A stretch of 64,000 nucleotides of DNA from Arctopsyche grandis (GCF_051622035.1 NC_135362.1:19871001-19935000), one strand, 5' to 3'. Positions 36,655 through 49,705 are shown, counted from the first letter of the stretch. The notes: generated from the sequence alone by a model not told the origin. Translations and numbers: made by a program.

Positions 36655-36945
36655 TATAATACATATTTGAACTGTCATTTTATTTTATCATGCACATTCG
36701 TCTTGGCAGATTAAGAAGTATTAATTATATATACAGGTATACACCCATATATTTAAATAAAACTCGATTTATGGTCAAACACTGTACAGAAGTATTGTAT
36801 TTCACGAGGCAAATAAAAACATTGATTCACAAAGACACATAGACAAATTTGCAGCATTTATACAAATCAGAAAAATTCGAGATCCCAAAAAACTCGATAT
36901 TTATTGAGAAAATGGGTAAAGGGTTGCCAATTTGTTAGAACCGAA
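36655..36945 (-). mobile_element. SINE, 3' two-thirds
   Basis: On the minus strand: GGTTCTAACAAATTGGCAAC, a GATTTGTATAAATGCTGC block, and a tail region that matches 26461-26765 (CCAAGACGAATGTGCATG against CGAATGTACATG). The tRNA-like head is missing. Confidence 0.6.
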
Positions 36946-38565
36946 TGAATGAAAATGACGATTTTACTCTAGATTTTGAAGCCCTGGACCGTGTCTTCCA
37001 TCGCACGGCTTAGAATTACATACACATACAATTTAGTAATTGCAGATCGCACGGTGAACCATAAACCATGCGCAGATACGAGGTTATCTTTGGCGACTCG
37101 TATTCGACTCGAAATTCGCTCTTGTCCTTCAACTCTTGCCCTTTCACCTTTTATTCTCATATCTATTTGTTTTTCCTTAATAGTTTTTGTCTAATTAGCC
37201 AAATTGAATACTAGGACCCGGACACGGGGGCACATCTATAATCCAGGACTTATGCAGCAGCCCAATATTAGAGGGCTCAAAATTTTACTTAGACTTAGTT
37301 GATTTAAGAGAATATGGTACTCAAAAGCAGTATGTGCATACACAGAGTCGATTGCAATCGACCGGAAGATCGAAACAAAAAAATAGTGAATATCTTTGTC
37401 GTGTTAAAAGCGGGCATCAAAGTGACATGGAAAGCCAAATATTCCATGAGAAGTATATATATAAACATATACGTATATGTATATATGACGTCACCTTTTG
37501 GGCAAACGTTAGATAGTGGAGGATAGTCAATATTTATTATCTAAGAATACGGGACGTATTTTAATTGAAAAGATTTTCAAAACGAAATATAAAAGTCGTT
37601 CTTTTTATGGACTGAAAATCGACGTATACAGTTTTTAGAGAACCTTAAGCCTCGTCTGTCGAATAGGTTAATCGGATTGAGAGAATTGACTTCGTCGGGA
37701 TTTGAGCTCAAAGCGTAGACAGGTGCCTAGACTGCAGCTGCGACTATTTATCGACGTATATATGTACGTATGTATCCATAATCTCGAGAGACTAACGTAA
37801 TGTAGGTGTATGCGAAGAAAAAATTGACAAATTGGATCCTTTCAGACAGATCTCACAGAATAGAATCATCGCAAAGCTCAGTATTGAATCCCACGTACGA
37901 GAGGATGTGCAGGGCGCGTGCGTGACTGTAGGAAAGCGTCGAGGGAAATTTACAACTGCAGCTATTATTTAGTAAGTATTCTGCACGCGGGAAATTTATT
38001 TGCGCAATTTGCGTAATCCTTTACGGCCGGACCGTAAAGTTGGTGTTGGCTGGTTCTGGTGGCTGAATAAGTAGGCACTGTGTTGCGAATTGCCGAGGCG
38101 CGAGTTATCTCGCCGGGCCAATTAGCCCAAACGTGTCTCGTTGATGCCCGACTACCATCTAGCCATTATGGATAACTCGGCACATTCGGTGGAGAGAAGT
38201 TTTCAACTGGAAGTGGTCCTGTGTTGCTGCTGCTTCATTCGGTCGCGGATGCTGAAATGTAAACGTGGACGTGCGAGCGTTCAAACGAGAATTCTTGTGC
38301 AGTTCGATAACTTGGTACTGCTGTTTGTTCACAAACAGCACCTGAGCGTTGAGATGTTGGATGTTAGGAAAGGAAATATACTACCGAGATATGGCATGAT
38401 CGCTTCCAGTAAAACCGCGTTTTAATGTCATGTCAATACCACCTAAGGAAATAGTGTAGATTTGACTAGACTTTAGATATTTTGAGAACCAATCATAAAT
38501 TGGGATGAAGAGTGGGTTGAAGTAGATTTAAGATGACTAACATACATAGTATAATAATCAACAGC
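36946..38565. other. No gene; mixed unique DNA
   Basis: Portions at 37020-37170 and 37860-38420 are balanced in composition and single-copy looking. Frames up to 94 codons (38141-38425) show no domain; a cysteine cluster there comes from a CTGTGTTGCTGCTGC run. No RNA gene seen. Confidence 0.45.
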
Positions 38566-38770
38566 ATAGCTCAGTGGTCAGCATATAATGCTTTCAGCTG
38601 AATGTTCATGCATTCGTTCCTTGACCCGGCGTTGCTGGTCAGACCTTGGTTATATGTATGTGACTTTGAATTGATCATTTACTATCAGATTTGCCAATTT
38701 ATCTGATTTCATTGAAACGGTTCCACCAATTTTGCAAAAGCCTTTCATGTCTCGCAAAGGCCAATTAGTG
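38566..38770 (+). mobile_element. tRNA-derived SINE
   Basis: A box TAGCTCAGTGG near 38567, a decayed B-box region, CCCGGCGTTGCTGGTCAGAC, then the core CAGATTTGCCAATTTATCTG and CATTGAAACGGTTCC. Same family as 19021 and the minus copy at 20985. The conventional 3' tail is lost. Confidence 0.8.
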
Positions 38771-41210
38771 AAATAAGCTCATAGTATTACTGTCAAAATT
38801 TGGTATTATATTTAAGTATATTAATTATAAGTATCTTAAATCAATAGAAAATTGCAATCAATAGAAAAACGGCTGACAATTGATTCCAATACTCACTTTT
38901 GGTGCAGAAATACTAGATTTTGAGTTAATGACTGCAAAAGCCAAAAATCTGTAAAAACTAACAATTTTTGACAAGGCTCTTCTATATTTCGCTTCGCTAA
39001 TTGGTCTAACATATTATATTATAACATTCTTCTGATCGTTTTGAAACATTGCAATTTTGCGTGGTTTGGTCAACGATAGATATTTATTTAAACTTATATC
39101 ACATAAACGAGAGCAAACCAACAAAAAATATTATCATATTCGAATGCAGTGGGTCAAATTTAATAAAGATTTATTAGCCTCTGCTTCGGTAATTTTTCTT
39201 GTTGCTCAATATTGTTAATCAAGAAAATCATCGTTGAATATTTTCATAAATAAATATAACAAACATACATATGTACATATAATCTAGTATGAATATATTT
39301 ACACATAAATATAATCTGAAAAAAAAAATGCAAGCACATTTTTAATATTATTTACATTATTAGAATAACTTTTACGCAAAAACAAAAATGCATATTGGAG
39401 ATCGCACAAATTGTCAAGGTTGTTTTAATTATATTTTATATAATTTTGGGAATAAGATAATTTCCGTTTTGTCTTATTCTGCTTAACACGGTGAATTAGT
39501 GTATTTGTGATTTTGAAAAAATAATAATCAGCATCCTTGACCGATCCTTGAAATAACGATTTAAAATAAATCAATATATTATATAATCTGTTTTTAAAAT
39601 AATATGAAATTCAATGCGTTGTTCTTTTGTTTTTTTTTCCACCAGTCGTGAAATTTTCCTTCAATGGGAATGTCCGAGAGCGTTTCAACGGTAAATTTTT
39701 GCCAAAATATCGCTTTGAAATCAGTAAATCTATAATCTTTTTCGCGAGTGATATAGTTTTAAAAATAAGTTAAATAGTAAATGCTGTGAATGTATGTACA
39801 TATACATATATCAAAATGGAGGCTATCATGCCTACATTGTTCGAGTTTAAACAGTGAGTCATCATATTTTATTTAAACATGTTTTTGATTTCATCTTCCA
39901 TTTGTGTTGTATTATTTACATCCGAAATGTATTTTTCAACAATTTTGCATTATTTATAGACCTTTTTGCATTGCTTTATGATACAAAAACACAATACATT
40001 TCAAAAACAAAAGAATATAAAAAATTTACACAAACAAAAACATTGCTCGATTCAATAAGCACAACTTAAATTTTATATGAGACGAAAAGGCATTAAAAAT
40101 ACCACTTCAAGTATCGGGTTTTACAGCCTCATATGAAGCCACCTCCGTATACCTCACCTTTTGCACTATCATTACTCTCTCCTTAATATTAATATCGTGA
40201 AGAATGTGAAGCGCTTTTTTTCGCCTCCGAAGTCGAAGTCGGTTTCTTAGCGTCGGATTCTATCCCCGCGGAATTTTCCCTGTGTCAATATACATTGACG
40301 AGAACTGACGGTGAAAATGCGAAACGTTTTTCCGTCGTAAGTGGGCGGCGTTGCGTCAGTTTTCCTTTTCGCGCGCGAAAAAAAGCAAATAACGTCAAGA
40401 CGTAGCACCGCAGACCCTGGCTTATGACAGCTGTTTACCCTCGTTTCAATCGAGTTTATACAACCACCTAAATCGTTAATTTCAACCAAGCACATTGTTT
40501 ATTTTATTCCTCCACTTTACAATACACTAGTCAGTTACCTGTTGATCTGGAGTGGTAACGTCTCAAACGGCAAACGGAATCGTGATGATTCAATTGGGAG
40601 TGGTTTGTGAAAATAATAAATATTTTAGCATATAAAAAGATTGTAGTAGACATTTTGATATTCTGTGTTTGTTCAATACGAAATAACAATATTCTACATT
40701 TCGACTACCTACCTCTTTTTCTCTCCTTACCCCGCAAACGATTCGTCTCTTAGCGGTGGACAAATAAATAACATTGACAATAAAAATAGATAAGGGGCTA
40801 TTTAATATTTAAACATGTTCCATGCAAAACCACTCGGACATTGAACGTCGGCGATCTGGACTTGCATGTCTCTTTGTGGACATTACTTTTTACTATCGAT
40901 AGTCTTGCTTTCGGTTATATTTGTTTCACTTTTATCTAATACAAATTATATTAGATATAATTTCGAAATAGACTTTGAATGTACATATGTAAGTATTTAA
41001 GTATCTTTGGTTGGGAACGAAAACAAAACAAAGTTTCTATGGCGACAATTCAATTGGTTGAATGTGATATTTGTTTTTTATATTTTTTAAATTTGTTGAA
41101 TATCATATTTTTTTCGATCCAAATAAATTTAATAAAAAAAACAAATGAATATTTACTATTAGATTCGTCATGTTTACGCTGTTTGTATTACAAATACTAA
41201 GCGAAGCCGG
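38771..41210. other. No gene seen
   Basis: AT-rich, with TACATATGTACATAT near 39270 and a more balanced patch at 40200-40460. Short frames have no motifs. I recognise no repeat borders apart from the Helitron end that follows. Confidence 0.5.
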
Positions 41211-41225
41211 GTTTAAAACAACTAG
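41211..41225 (+). mobile_element. Possible Helitron 3' end
   Basis: GCGAAGCCGGGTTTAAAACA followed by ACTAG and T resembles the 3' terminus of insect Helitrons (CTAG|T after a GC-containing stretch). There is no convincing hairpin and the 5' end was not found, so this is tentative. Confidence 0.4.
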
Positions 41226-41976
41226 TTAATTATAAAATTGAATTTTGAGCAAGTTGAAAATAGATATTTTCAGAATATAGAATTATAGCACCTGCGGCAA
41301 AATTAGACCCCATTAGAATTTTCTATTTTCTTATGTATATGTACATACATACATGTATAAATAAGAATTAAAATATGAGCCGTTATATTTAAAAGTGGCC
41401 ACTTTTCTTCATTTCGAGAAATGTCTCCCGAAACATTAAATATAATGTTTTGCGTTTTACAATATTTAATAATACTGGTGGCCTGTAATACGTTTATTCT
41501 GCTTTTCCGCGATTCTGGTCATATCGAATTAAAAGAAGCTATAGCAATTTGTGAATTAAATCAAACAGAAATAGTAATTTTGGATTGAAAATTGGACTTC
41601 TGCCACTTTTAAATATAACGACTCATATATTGGGGATCAGTTTACCTAATTGTTATATAATCATTATAGTTAAATCCGCGATATTTAACTGTTCAGAATA
41701 AATGATTAATTATTTCATTATTGATTGCAATGAATCAGGGAGGCTGAATATGATAAAGATAATAATATTGATGTATTTTTCGATTTTTAGATATTCTTCG
41801 ATTTGGGCCTCACGGGGATGTTTTTCGTTCACGGTTGGTTCTTGTACATATGTAAATACGTACATACATATATTGGTGTTGACTGTTAATACTAGAAATT
41901 CCTAATATGTAAATGTTCTGTGACTAATTCTATTGCTTGAACTTTTGTTTTTTATGAATTGTATGTATACATATTA

Positions 41977-43194
41977 GTGCTTCCAATCCCGGAAGGTTAC
42001 TTCAGCACTGGGATTGCGGTGCTGGGAATTTCCGATCCCGGGATCCCGGTGCTAGCACCGGGAATTCAAATGTATAAGAAAAAAAAGTTCATTGCATGTT
42101 TTCATATTTCAAAAACGTTCAATTGCATTTTACAAACTCTCCCGATGTTTCACGCAAAAAATACTCCCATATTGGCGTACTAATTTTGAGAGTTTGGCTA
42201 CATTCTTTAAATTTTCGGTTCGCATCCATAAATTTCTAAGATTAAATAAAACACATCCGAAAATGTAATTAAATAAAGTAAAAAACATCGCTTTGATTCA
42301 TTGATTCGTTTTTTACAAATAGTTTGTACCGTCTAGTAATTAATTAATTATTCATCGAAACAATCCACCGAATATAAAAAAAACTTTTTTATATTAGGTG
42401 GATTAATAAGTAAAAAATTTACTTTATGTAAAAAAATTCAGATGTGACCAACCTAATAAATTAAAGGATTTCTTAGAAAAACATAAAAAACCTCGATTCT
42501 ACTTTCGGTTTAGGAAAAAATATTTAAAAAATATTGGAGTATAATATTAATAATTTCTATAACAAGTAAGAAATTTCAGTCCGATTTGATGAGTGGTTTG
42601 GGAGATAATTTAATTCAAAAACTTAAAAAGAAAGAGGACACCTATAAGGGGAGGTACCATTTCCGGTCAACTTAAAAATTTGAAAAAAAATCACGATGTA
42701 TCGATAAAAATTTCAGTAACCAATACTAAGTTTCAGTTCGATTGGACGAAAAGTGTTCAAAAAATCCCCAAAATACATACACTGACACACAAGAAACATA
42801 CAAACACTCACACAGAAACACAGACACACACATACATTTTTTCTAGATCATGGAAACGTGGTCGATTTTGAGTTCGAATCAGTTAAAATATGCTTCAAAT
42901 ATCATTGCGGTTGAGCACAATATCTGCGACACAATACAGGCCGTTCATACCATTTCGTGGAAACGGCAAGCCGGCATCGAAACTGGTGGCAAACAAATGG
43001 ACTATGACTGTCATTGCCCATCCCACCATTGTTCATTATATAATGTGGGTTTATGTTTTTTCCATATTATTTTTGTAAAAATAATATTTAATATTTAATA
43101 AATTTCTGCCAGCACCGTAATCCCGGTATTCAGACTAGTTTCAGCACCGGGATTCACGGTACCAGAAAACACCGGGATCCCGGGTTTGGAAGCC
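41977..43194. mobile_element. TIR element with CCGGGATCCCGG ends, inserted in LINE repeat
   Basis: The left end (GTGCTTCCAATCCCGG) and the right end read inward (GGCTTCCAAACCCGGG) are inverted repeats. Both continue into repeated CCGGGATCCCGGTGCT-like strings for about 90 bases. TTA occurs on both sides (41974-41976 and 43195-43197), compatible with a 3-bp TWA duplication as in PIF/Harbinger elements, but TTA is short and this is inference. The interior contains a (GT)n-family copy and an 82-codon frame without motifs. Non-autonomous. Confidence 0.65.
42440..42885 (+). repeat. (GT)n-bearing repeat, copy C, nested
   Basis: Shares with the 58049-59468 element: ACATAAAAAACCTCGATTCT, GAGGACACCTATAAGGGG, AGGTACCATTTCCGGTCAAC, TTTCAGTAACCAATACTAAG, a CA-rich tract, then CTAGATCATG. 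It runs antiparallel to that copy. It lies inside the TIR element, which is itself inside a LINE repeat: three levels of nesting. Confidence 0.7.
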
Positions 43195-43261
43195 TTAATA
43201 CATACATATGTATTTAATTTCTGTGTAGTCAATTATTTTGTTTCTTTTCTGTTATATTTTT

Positions 43262-43310
43262 GACCATTGTGGCGTGGCGCATTTGGAATTCCTGTAATGC
43301 CACAATGGTC
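43262..43310 (+). ncRNA. Stem-loop at the LINE 3' end
   Basis: GACCATTGTGGC (43262-43273) pairs perfectly with GCCACAATGGTC (43299-43310) around a 25-nt loop, ending about 5 nt before the A-rich tail. In copy 1 (about 3338-3384) the right arm is conserved while the left arm has decayed. A 3' stem-loop beside the tail is how some LINE RNAs are recognised by their reverse transcriptase; its role here is inference. Confidence 0.55.
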
Positions 43311-43330
43311 CAAACTTTAAATAAATAAAA

Positions 43331-46300
43331 TAAATATTCAATATAAATCCAGATAACTGTTCTTCAATTGAAAGCTCTTTCAGTTTCAATTTTCTATTAT
43401 AGTTCACTCGTTGAAATTTCAACGGACTATTTTGGAAAGGACTTTATACTTAATTTGAAATTAAAGTTAAAACTTATAACTTTTCAACATTGTACCACCC
43501 AAAATAAGATACGCTATTTTGAAAAGTTTTGAAGCTAACAATTATGCTATAAGGACGCGATATTTAGTGGGATTTTGACGTTTTATGATTTGTTATTCAT
43601 ATACATGTATGAAATACTTTATGTATTATAATATAGGTATACATATATGAATGTTCAAATATATTCAGCAACATTTTAGATACATTTTCAGTATTTTCAA
43701 CTATAATTCAAATCATTGAATTCACGATTCGGCTCTAAGGACGCGATATGAGTTTCGTTTTATAAATTGTAAATTCATATACATATGTACATACAATGTA
43801 TTATATGTGAACTTTAAAATTAAGATTTTAAATATACAGAAACATTTTTTATGGATATTAAGTTTAGTAATCATAATATACCTATATACTAGGAATATAC
43901 ATACATATGTAGATATGTATGTATGTATGTACATAATTCTGCGAATTGCAACGGTTTGTTGAGAAAGAAGGCATGGAAAGCAACCGTGCGAATCGACATG
44001 TGGAAGAAGCGAAGATGTTGGATTTCAATTGACGGTATGGTTATTATGGTTTTCTGTTGTATTGATTTTAGAATCTGTTTGGCGAAAATGTCGGTTTTGG
44101 CATATCAAATGTATAGCATTTTTATAGCGATCATTCAATACGATAGTTTATCATACAAGCGTTGAAATATCTCTAGATTTTCGGAGAACCGGCTCTGTGT
44201 AATCCGTGTATGTATTAATAGAGTCATAAATATCGCTTAATGCCCTACAAAACACTCCTGAGTGGCGATTCTTTTCAAACCCTCTGGAGTGTGTAATACA
44301 AAGATGCCGCTAGCAATTTTTTTCGAAGCATCTCAAAGAGATTCCACTCTATATATTTGGCCATAAAAAACAGAACCTTTTTTGTTGTTTGCCAGAAAAA
44401 AAATCATTTACATAATTCAATTTCACTGTGTAAGATTTTTCTACACTCTTCGATGTTTATATTAATCTTGTCGTTAATGCAGAGCATTTTTTTTTCTTCA
44501 ATTCGAATTGAATGTTAAAATTTCTAAATACATATACATTTATCGAAATTAATTTAAAGGGATTTTCGGGGATAATTTTTCCCCTCGATGAGAAATGAAA
44601 ATAGATTAGTACTTGTGATAGATGGATTTCCTGATCATATTTATTACGCTCAAGCGATTAGGAGTGAACGACGACGATACCGAGGAAGCCCAAAAAGTTG
44701 TCTAAGTCCTCGCTCATCGTCAAATCTCTTCGAGAGATGTTCGCCGATAAGACTTCCCACTTCTGTCGAATGTTTTCCTTTCCGAAAGCTCTCCCTCCTC
44801 CCCTCTTCCCCTTTACCGCACCGCATCTGAAGGACTTTGGGGATCTGGAATTTTCCATCCAAATTTTCTCGCTTCAGATAAAATTAATTCGGACGCAAAA
44901 GCGCACAAAACGCGACCGAGAGGCTTTGCCACTTTCCTCAAACTGCAAATCCATATAAAATTATTTTTATTAAATTCAACCGAAATACAGATAAACTTCC
45001 TTAATCAAAAGGAAAAAATGGCCATATTCACGGCCGATCATATTTCTGAAATCCCTAAAAAATATGTACATACCATCAGTGGTATTCAAACATGGAGTAC
45101 TGATGTTCCATGAGCTTGCATCAAGTACTCCGATAGATTGTGATTGTTTCTATATGATAAAAAAGAATTAAAATCATTCAATTTTGTTTTCATATAATAA
45201 CGTGGGCATTATTGGTGCAAGTTTTAGTAAACGAGGTACTGTTTTCGTTTTCAAACTGTCTATAGCGCATGTACACGTGCACATTCTTGAGTTTACCTAA
45301 ACTTTGGCGAGCAACTATCGATCAGTACATAGTGGTCAACATTTGCGCCAGACATTACAAGACCACTTCAGTTATTCGCAACGAGAACTATCAATCTCCC
45401 CAGCAACATCCCTTGCTTACTCATTTGAGAAATCGTCTGTGTGCATCCGTTAAGTGAAACTGCAACGGGCATTATTAATGCTCTTCGACGGGCGCTGTTG
45501 AAAGATGATCTGCATCTTATACCGTCCTCACGAGGGAACGGAAAGTCAGCTAGAGAGCGTACACATATCGCACGTTTTGATTTCATGTGCAATATGTATG
45601 TATATGTATTATATGTATGCGGACTTTGCAACAAAGTCAATGCAGAAACCAGAGATGGACGTGTCACTACTGTCAATGGGAAACCAGTCGTCTACGAATA
45701 GGCTTACGGAGGCGTTCGGTCATGTCAAACGAGCCATGGCCATTTTCAGAAACGTACAAAAAAATACGAACGACATTCTTACAGAAATCGCACAATTGGA
45801 AACGACGACGTATCTACAGTGTTTACGTCTCAATATGTGTGCGTTGTGTTTATTTTTTCGTGTGCCCTTTTGTGACTTCTTTTAGTACAATCACAATACA
45901 TATACCTACATATATGTATATTATTATATGTATGTATGTACGTATAAAGCAGCGAATAATTTCAATGTGAATGTCGTTTTACATAAGCTTTTGGTAAACG
46001 TATTCAGTTTCATTCAACACTTTTTAAAAACGAACCGTTCGCTGTCACAAAAGGTCGTTATGCAACTTGGATTATAATGAAAAATCTTTTAACACGCCTT
46101 TTGTGATATTCTTTTATAATATGAAGTGGCTTATTCGAGGCTGAATTCGTCGATTATATCTTGTCATTTCTTTTTCAATCAAATTATAAAAGGTATTTTT
46201 AAATTAAAATAGATTTGGATTTAATTTCAATTTATTGAAATTTAAGTACCTATGCATTGATGTGACTATAATACCTTGCCACACGTGGTTTATTGTGCCA

Positions 46301-46349
46301 CTGTGCATAACATGTTTAATGGCCAAGATTTAGGAAAGATACAAAAATG
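43331..46349. other. No gene; a diverged duplication and a balanced block
   Basis: A diverged direct duplication lies at about 43540-43735 and 43735-43880; both halves open with TAAGGACGCGATAT and later carry TTCATATACAT. At about 44590-44960 a purine/pyrimidine-skewed, balanced block is open in several frames on both strands (up to 86 codons) without a domain. The same is true at 45270-45890 (up to 127 codons). A 12-bp bulged hairpin sits at 45094-45131 (GGAGTACT-GATG / CATC-A-AGTACTCC). Confidence 0.45.
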
Positions 46350-46354
46350 ACAAA

Positions 46355-46836
46355 ATTAAGCTATGAGAAGTATTTTGAATGTGGTTAGATTAAAAAGTAT
46401 TAGAAGTATTTTAGATGAATTGGGATGGATGAATTGCATGTTTGATGAATTGGGAAGTATTAGAATTAGTTTAAATTTTAATACATTGTCTTTTGTCTAT
46501 AAGTTCGATCATAAGTTATTACCTAGGTTATTTAAGGATTATACAATAAGGAATAGAGATATACATAGTTTTTATACTAGAAATAAGGACAAACTAGTTG
46601 TAAGTAGAGTAAGAAATAAGAAGACAGCTGGGGTGTTTTCACAGGGGTGTGCTCATGTACAATATCCTCCCTGAATGCGTCAGGTCTTCTAAGATCGTGG
46701 ATGTATTCTTGCGAGGTGCTAAGAGACACCTCTGTGAGGGACAGTGCATATAAGTTAAATATAAAATTTTAGAGTTAAGTAATTAAGAATGTATTTTTAA
46801 ATTAGCTAAATAGCTAAAATTATATAAATAAATAAC
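46355..46836 (+). pseudogene. LINE ORF2 C-terminal fragment with frameshift
   Basis: The frame from 46363 gives ILDELGWMN, NFNTLSFVYKFDHKLLPRLF, then DIHSFYTRNKDKL and GVFSQG. Near 46650 the family continues in the next frame as LMYNILPECVR, then VDVFLRGAKRHLCEGQCI, with a stop at 46751-46753. Together this is the conserved end of CR1-type retrotransposon ORF2 ('yk..h.llP.yl......h.y.TR......G..lyN.LP..vr....v..F...l...l'). It ends in an AAATAAATAA tail at about 46826-46835. The 5' part is absent and a one-register frameshift breaks it: a dead insertion. Confidence 0.85.
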
Positions 46837-49380
46837 CTGATTTATTTTTCTAATTACAACTCGTAGTTAAAACTAAACCACAAGGAGAAAGTTTAGGTTA
46901 TATTAGGAACTAGGAGTACAGTAATATAAGTACATTACATATGTACATACATATGTGCTTAATCTGTGGTTGAATGGCAACATACGATTGGTTCATTTTA
47001 AAAAATCAAAATAATCCTTTCCGCACGGAATTTAATTAAAGTTTGAGTTTTTCCAGCTCAGAATTAATTTTATGATTTTACATTTTACAGAAATGAAAAA
47101 TAAATTTCGAAAAAAAAAAAATTTAACACCTTTTTACAAAAAATGGTTATAAAACGTCCTCCACAACACGATGAAAGATAAATCATCGATTGAATCATTC
47201 GTACCAATGACTTTCAATTTTATTCAAATGTACCCACTTTTATCTCTTTTCCTCTTAAATTTATCTCATCTTTGGATCATTACGTTTAATTTTAATTTTA
47301 TCAAAACACATCTGGCCGAGATGATTTCATCACATGTCAAAGTTTTTTCAATATGTCTAAGATTTTTTCAATACGTGACAAAAATTCATAACTTCGTAAT
47401 TATCTTCTTGAGCCCATAGCTCAAAAAAAAAAACTTTATTACATTGTGTTCATAAGAACCAGCGATTCTCAAAATATTTTTTTTCTTTTTTCATTTATAT
47501 TTAAATTTATTAAATAAATTTGGTTAATAATTTAATATGTTGAAACGGGACTTCCATTTTATGCTATAATTTTGTTTTGACGGGGTCTCAAAACAACAGC
47601 TTCAGTTTATAGAGAGTTTGTTTTTACAATATTTATGATTCCATGCCAAATATTAATTAAACAGAGGTACTTAACCTTTCGAATGGTGAAAATATCTATG
47701 TATGTATGTATTTACATAAATACATATGCGTTTTGCTTCATATGTAGTATAGTGTAAGAATGACGCTTTGCATCAATAATAATTGTTTGAAAATTTGGAA
47801 AAATGTTTGAAACTTTGTATGCAATCGTGTTAATGACAAATAAATGAAACTCTTGTCAATTTCAATAATAACTTCATATTTATATTCAGAATGTACAGGT
47901 CAGGTGATAGCGATGAAATAAATCAACCTTTATATAAAAAACTACAGCGCGGTTATTTTTCCGAAAGAAATCATTTAAACAAAAGGAACGATTCCATTAA
48001 GGCCGTATGAAGAATTTTGTTTATGATCGTTAAATGTGTAGTATGGTTGTCAGTGCGATGTGCAAACGAGAGTGACTTGCTTGCGCGTCGTGTCTTATTC
48101 ATCCTTTTTTTTCGCATGTGCAAATTTTAAATTGAATATATAAGGGATGCGGATGACCCTGTGCGAGCATCGGGGGTGTGCTCGACTCAAAGGTTCCGTG
48201 TTTACAAGAGAGTGGGTGGTGGGGTGGGGGGTGGGTGTAGGCGCGCGCTTCTCACACGCGATTTGATCTAGTCGTCCGTCCAAGACGTATTCAAATTTCC
48301 GAGGAAAACACTATTGGCGCGGGAGAGGGATGCGAACGGCGCCCCCGGGCACTGGGGCGACCGGGACGGCGAGTGGTTTTCATTCGCAGGAAGTGATTTT
48401 CGCAATATCCTGTCAGCAATATTGGTTTTTGAAACCTTTTTGATGTTGCCCCTCGTCCGGCGACTGCCTGTCTGCCGCAGAATACCGGATCATCCAATAA
48501 TGCCGTTTTGCATCACAAAAATCTGCCCGTGGCTCACTTTGGACTGTGACTTATCTGTAATCTATACAAATACGATATAATATGTATGTATGTGTATGTG
48601 TGTGGTTGGAAGCATATGATGCTGATGGATGACTTAATTCGATTATAACTGGATGCATTCAATTTTGAACGATTGTTTTTACCCTGGTAATGAGTGTACG
48701 TATGTATTTGTGTAGTTGAATGTAGAAAAACGATTCACATAATAGTTTATTAGTATATAAAAAAAAAATATGCATAATTATGTACCTACATATGTATAAT
48801 CGAGGCTGTATCTTTTTTTTAATTTGTGTGTTATTAACGAATCGATTAATATTTTTTTACGATTATTATCCGTTATTCTCATAAAGTGGTTTTATTTCAT
48901 TTTTTAATATCTTTTATAAATGTACTATTGAGTAAGTATGTGGGAAAATAGTTTTTTTTTGCCAAATAAAATTAAAAGTTTTCTTAGGAGATTTTCGATT
49001 TAAATGCGATATTTTTAATTTGATAAAATTTTTAATGTTTATAATATTTTCAGCTTATGAGATTACGTGTTGAACACCGTTTGGCTTAAGTGAGATAAGT
49101 GATGTACATAAGCTAGCGGTTTTAATGAAATTAGATTATTTTGTTAAAAATTTAAAATGAAATACGAAAAGAGTCAAAGAGATATTTTCGGGAAAAATAT
49201 GAAGGCGATTGTTTTATTAAATCAAATTTGTGTCAAACTTTTTTTAAATAGATGAGAAAATTCCCCCATAAAAATTCCGTTTAAATTTATTTTTGTTTAT
49301 TGAAGTAAATCCAATAATAAGATTGAATTTAATAACTGCTTTATAAAAATCATGATTTTAAATTACTTTATAAATAAAAA
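46837..49380. other. No gene; GC-richer patch at about 48050-48560
   Basis: Mostly AT-rich. The patch at 48050-48560 is balanced and carries a plus-strand G-run cluster (GGGTGGTGGGGTGGGG near 48213) with quadruplex potential. Frames of 62-88 codons there have no recognised domain. TACATA/TATGTA tracts occur at 46940 and 47700. Confidence 0.45.
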
Positions 49381-49384
49381 CGTT

Positions 49385-49545
49385 AAATTGTCCATACTTT
49401 TATTTTATTTTCATTTTTCGCTTTGATTTATTTGTGTATGAAATTCAAACACTATTAATCATATCTATCATTATAATAATTCAATAAATTCGATTACATG
49501 TCAATTTTTGATGATTTTTTTTAAATTTATTATATACCACATATA
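49385..49545. mobile_element. Remnant of hAT (GACTCC-type) interior
   Basis: Shares with the interior of 14380-14904: TTTATTTTATTTTCATTTT, ATGAAATTTATAC/ATGAAATTCAAAC, AATAATTCAATAAATCGG/AATAATTCAATAAATTCG, and CGTCAATTTTTAGTGATTTT/TGTCAATTTTTGATGATTTT. Terminal repeats are not visible, so it is a fragment. Confidence 0.5.
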
Positions 49546-49697
49546 CGACATATGTATGTACATATGTGCATATATAGACGTCTGTAGAATGGTTTACATA
49601 TATGAAACAGTTATATGAAAATTAAAATAAATAATTACTAAAAGTACGCATATTTATTCTTTAGCCTTATTGAAATACAAAAAACATATTTTAATTG

Positions 49698-49705
49698 AAA
49701 AAAAA
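49698..49705 (-). terminator. Pol III terminator of minus-strand tRNA-Arg
   Basis: Eight A residues on the plus strand are a T8 run on the coding strand, starting 6 bases after the tRNA 3' end: a strong RNA polymerase III stop. Confidence 0.85.

Larger units (their letters stand above)
41805..43330 (+). repeat. LINE 3'-end repeat, copy 2 (interrupted)
   Basis: Matches 2762-3408: GGGCCTCACGGGGATG and GGTTCTTGTACATATG on the left; TTATTTTGTTTCTTTTCTGT and ATGCCACAATGGTCCAAACT with an AAATAAATAAAATAAA tail on the right. The middle is displaced by the TIR element at 41977-43194. A perfect 12-bp stem-loop just before the tail is listed separately. Confidence 0.65.

Noticed and set aside
44588..44958. 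Possible short coding exon with frames on both strands
   Set aside because: No domain, no convincing splice pair, and frames open in several phases at once.
45441..45970. Overlapping frames of 86, 126 and 127 codons
   Set aside because: Three phases of the same strand are open over much of the stretch, and all run into TATGTATG simple sequence. No motif recognised.
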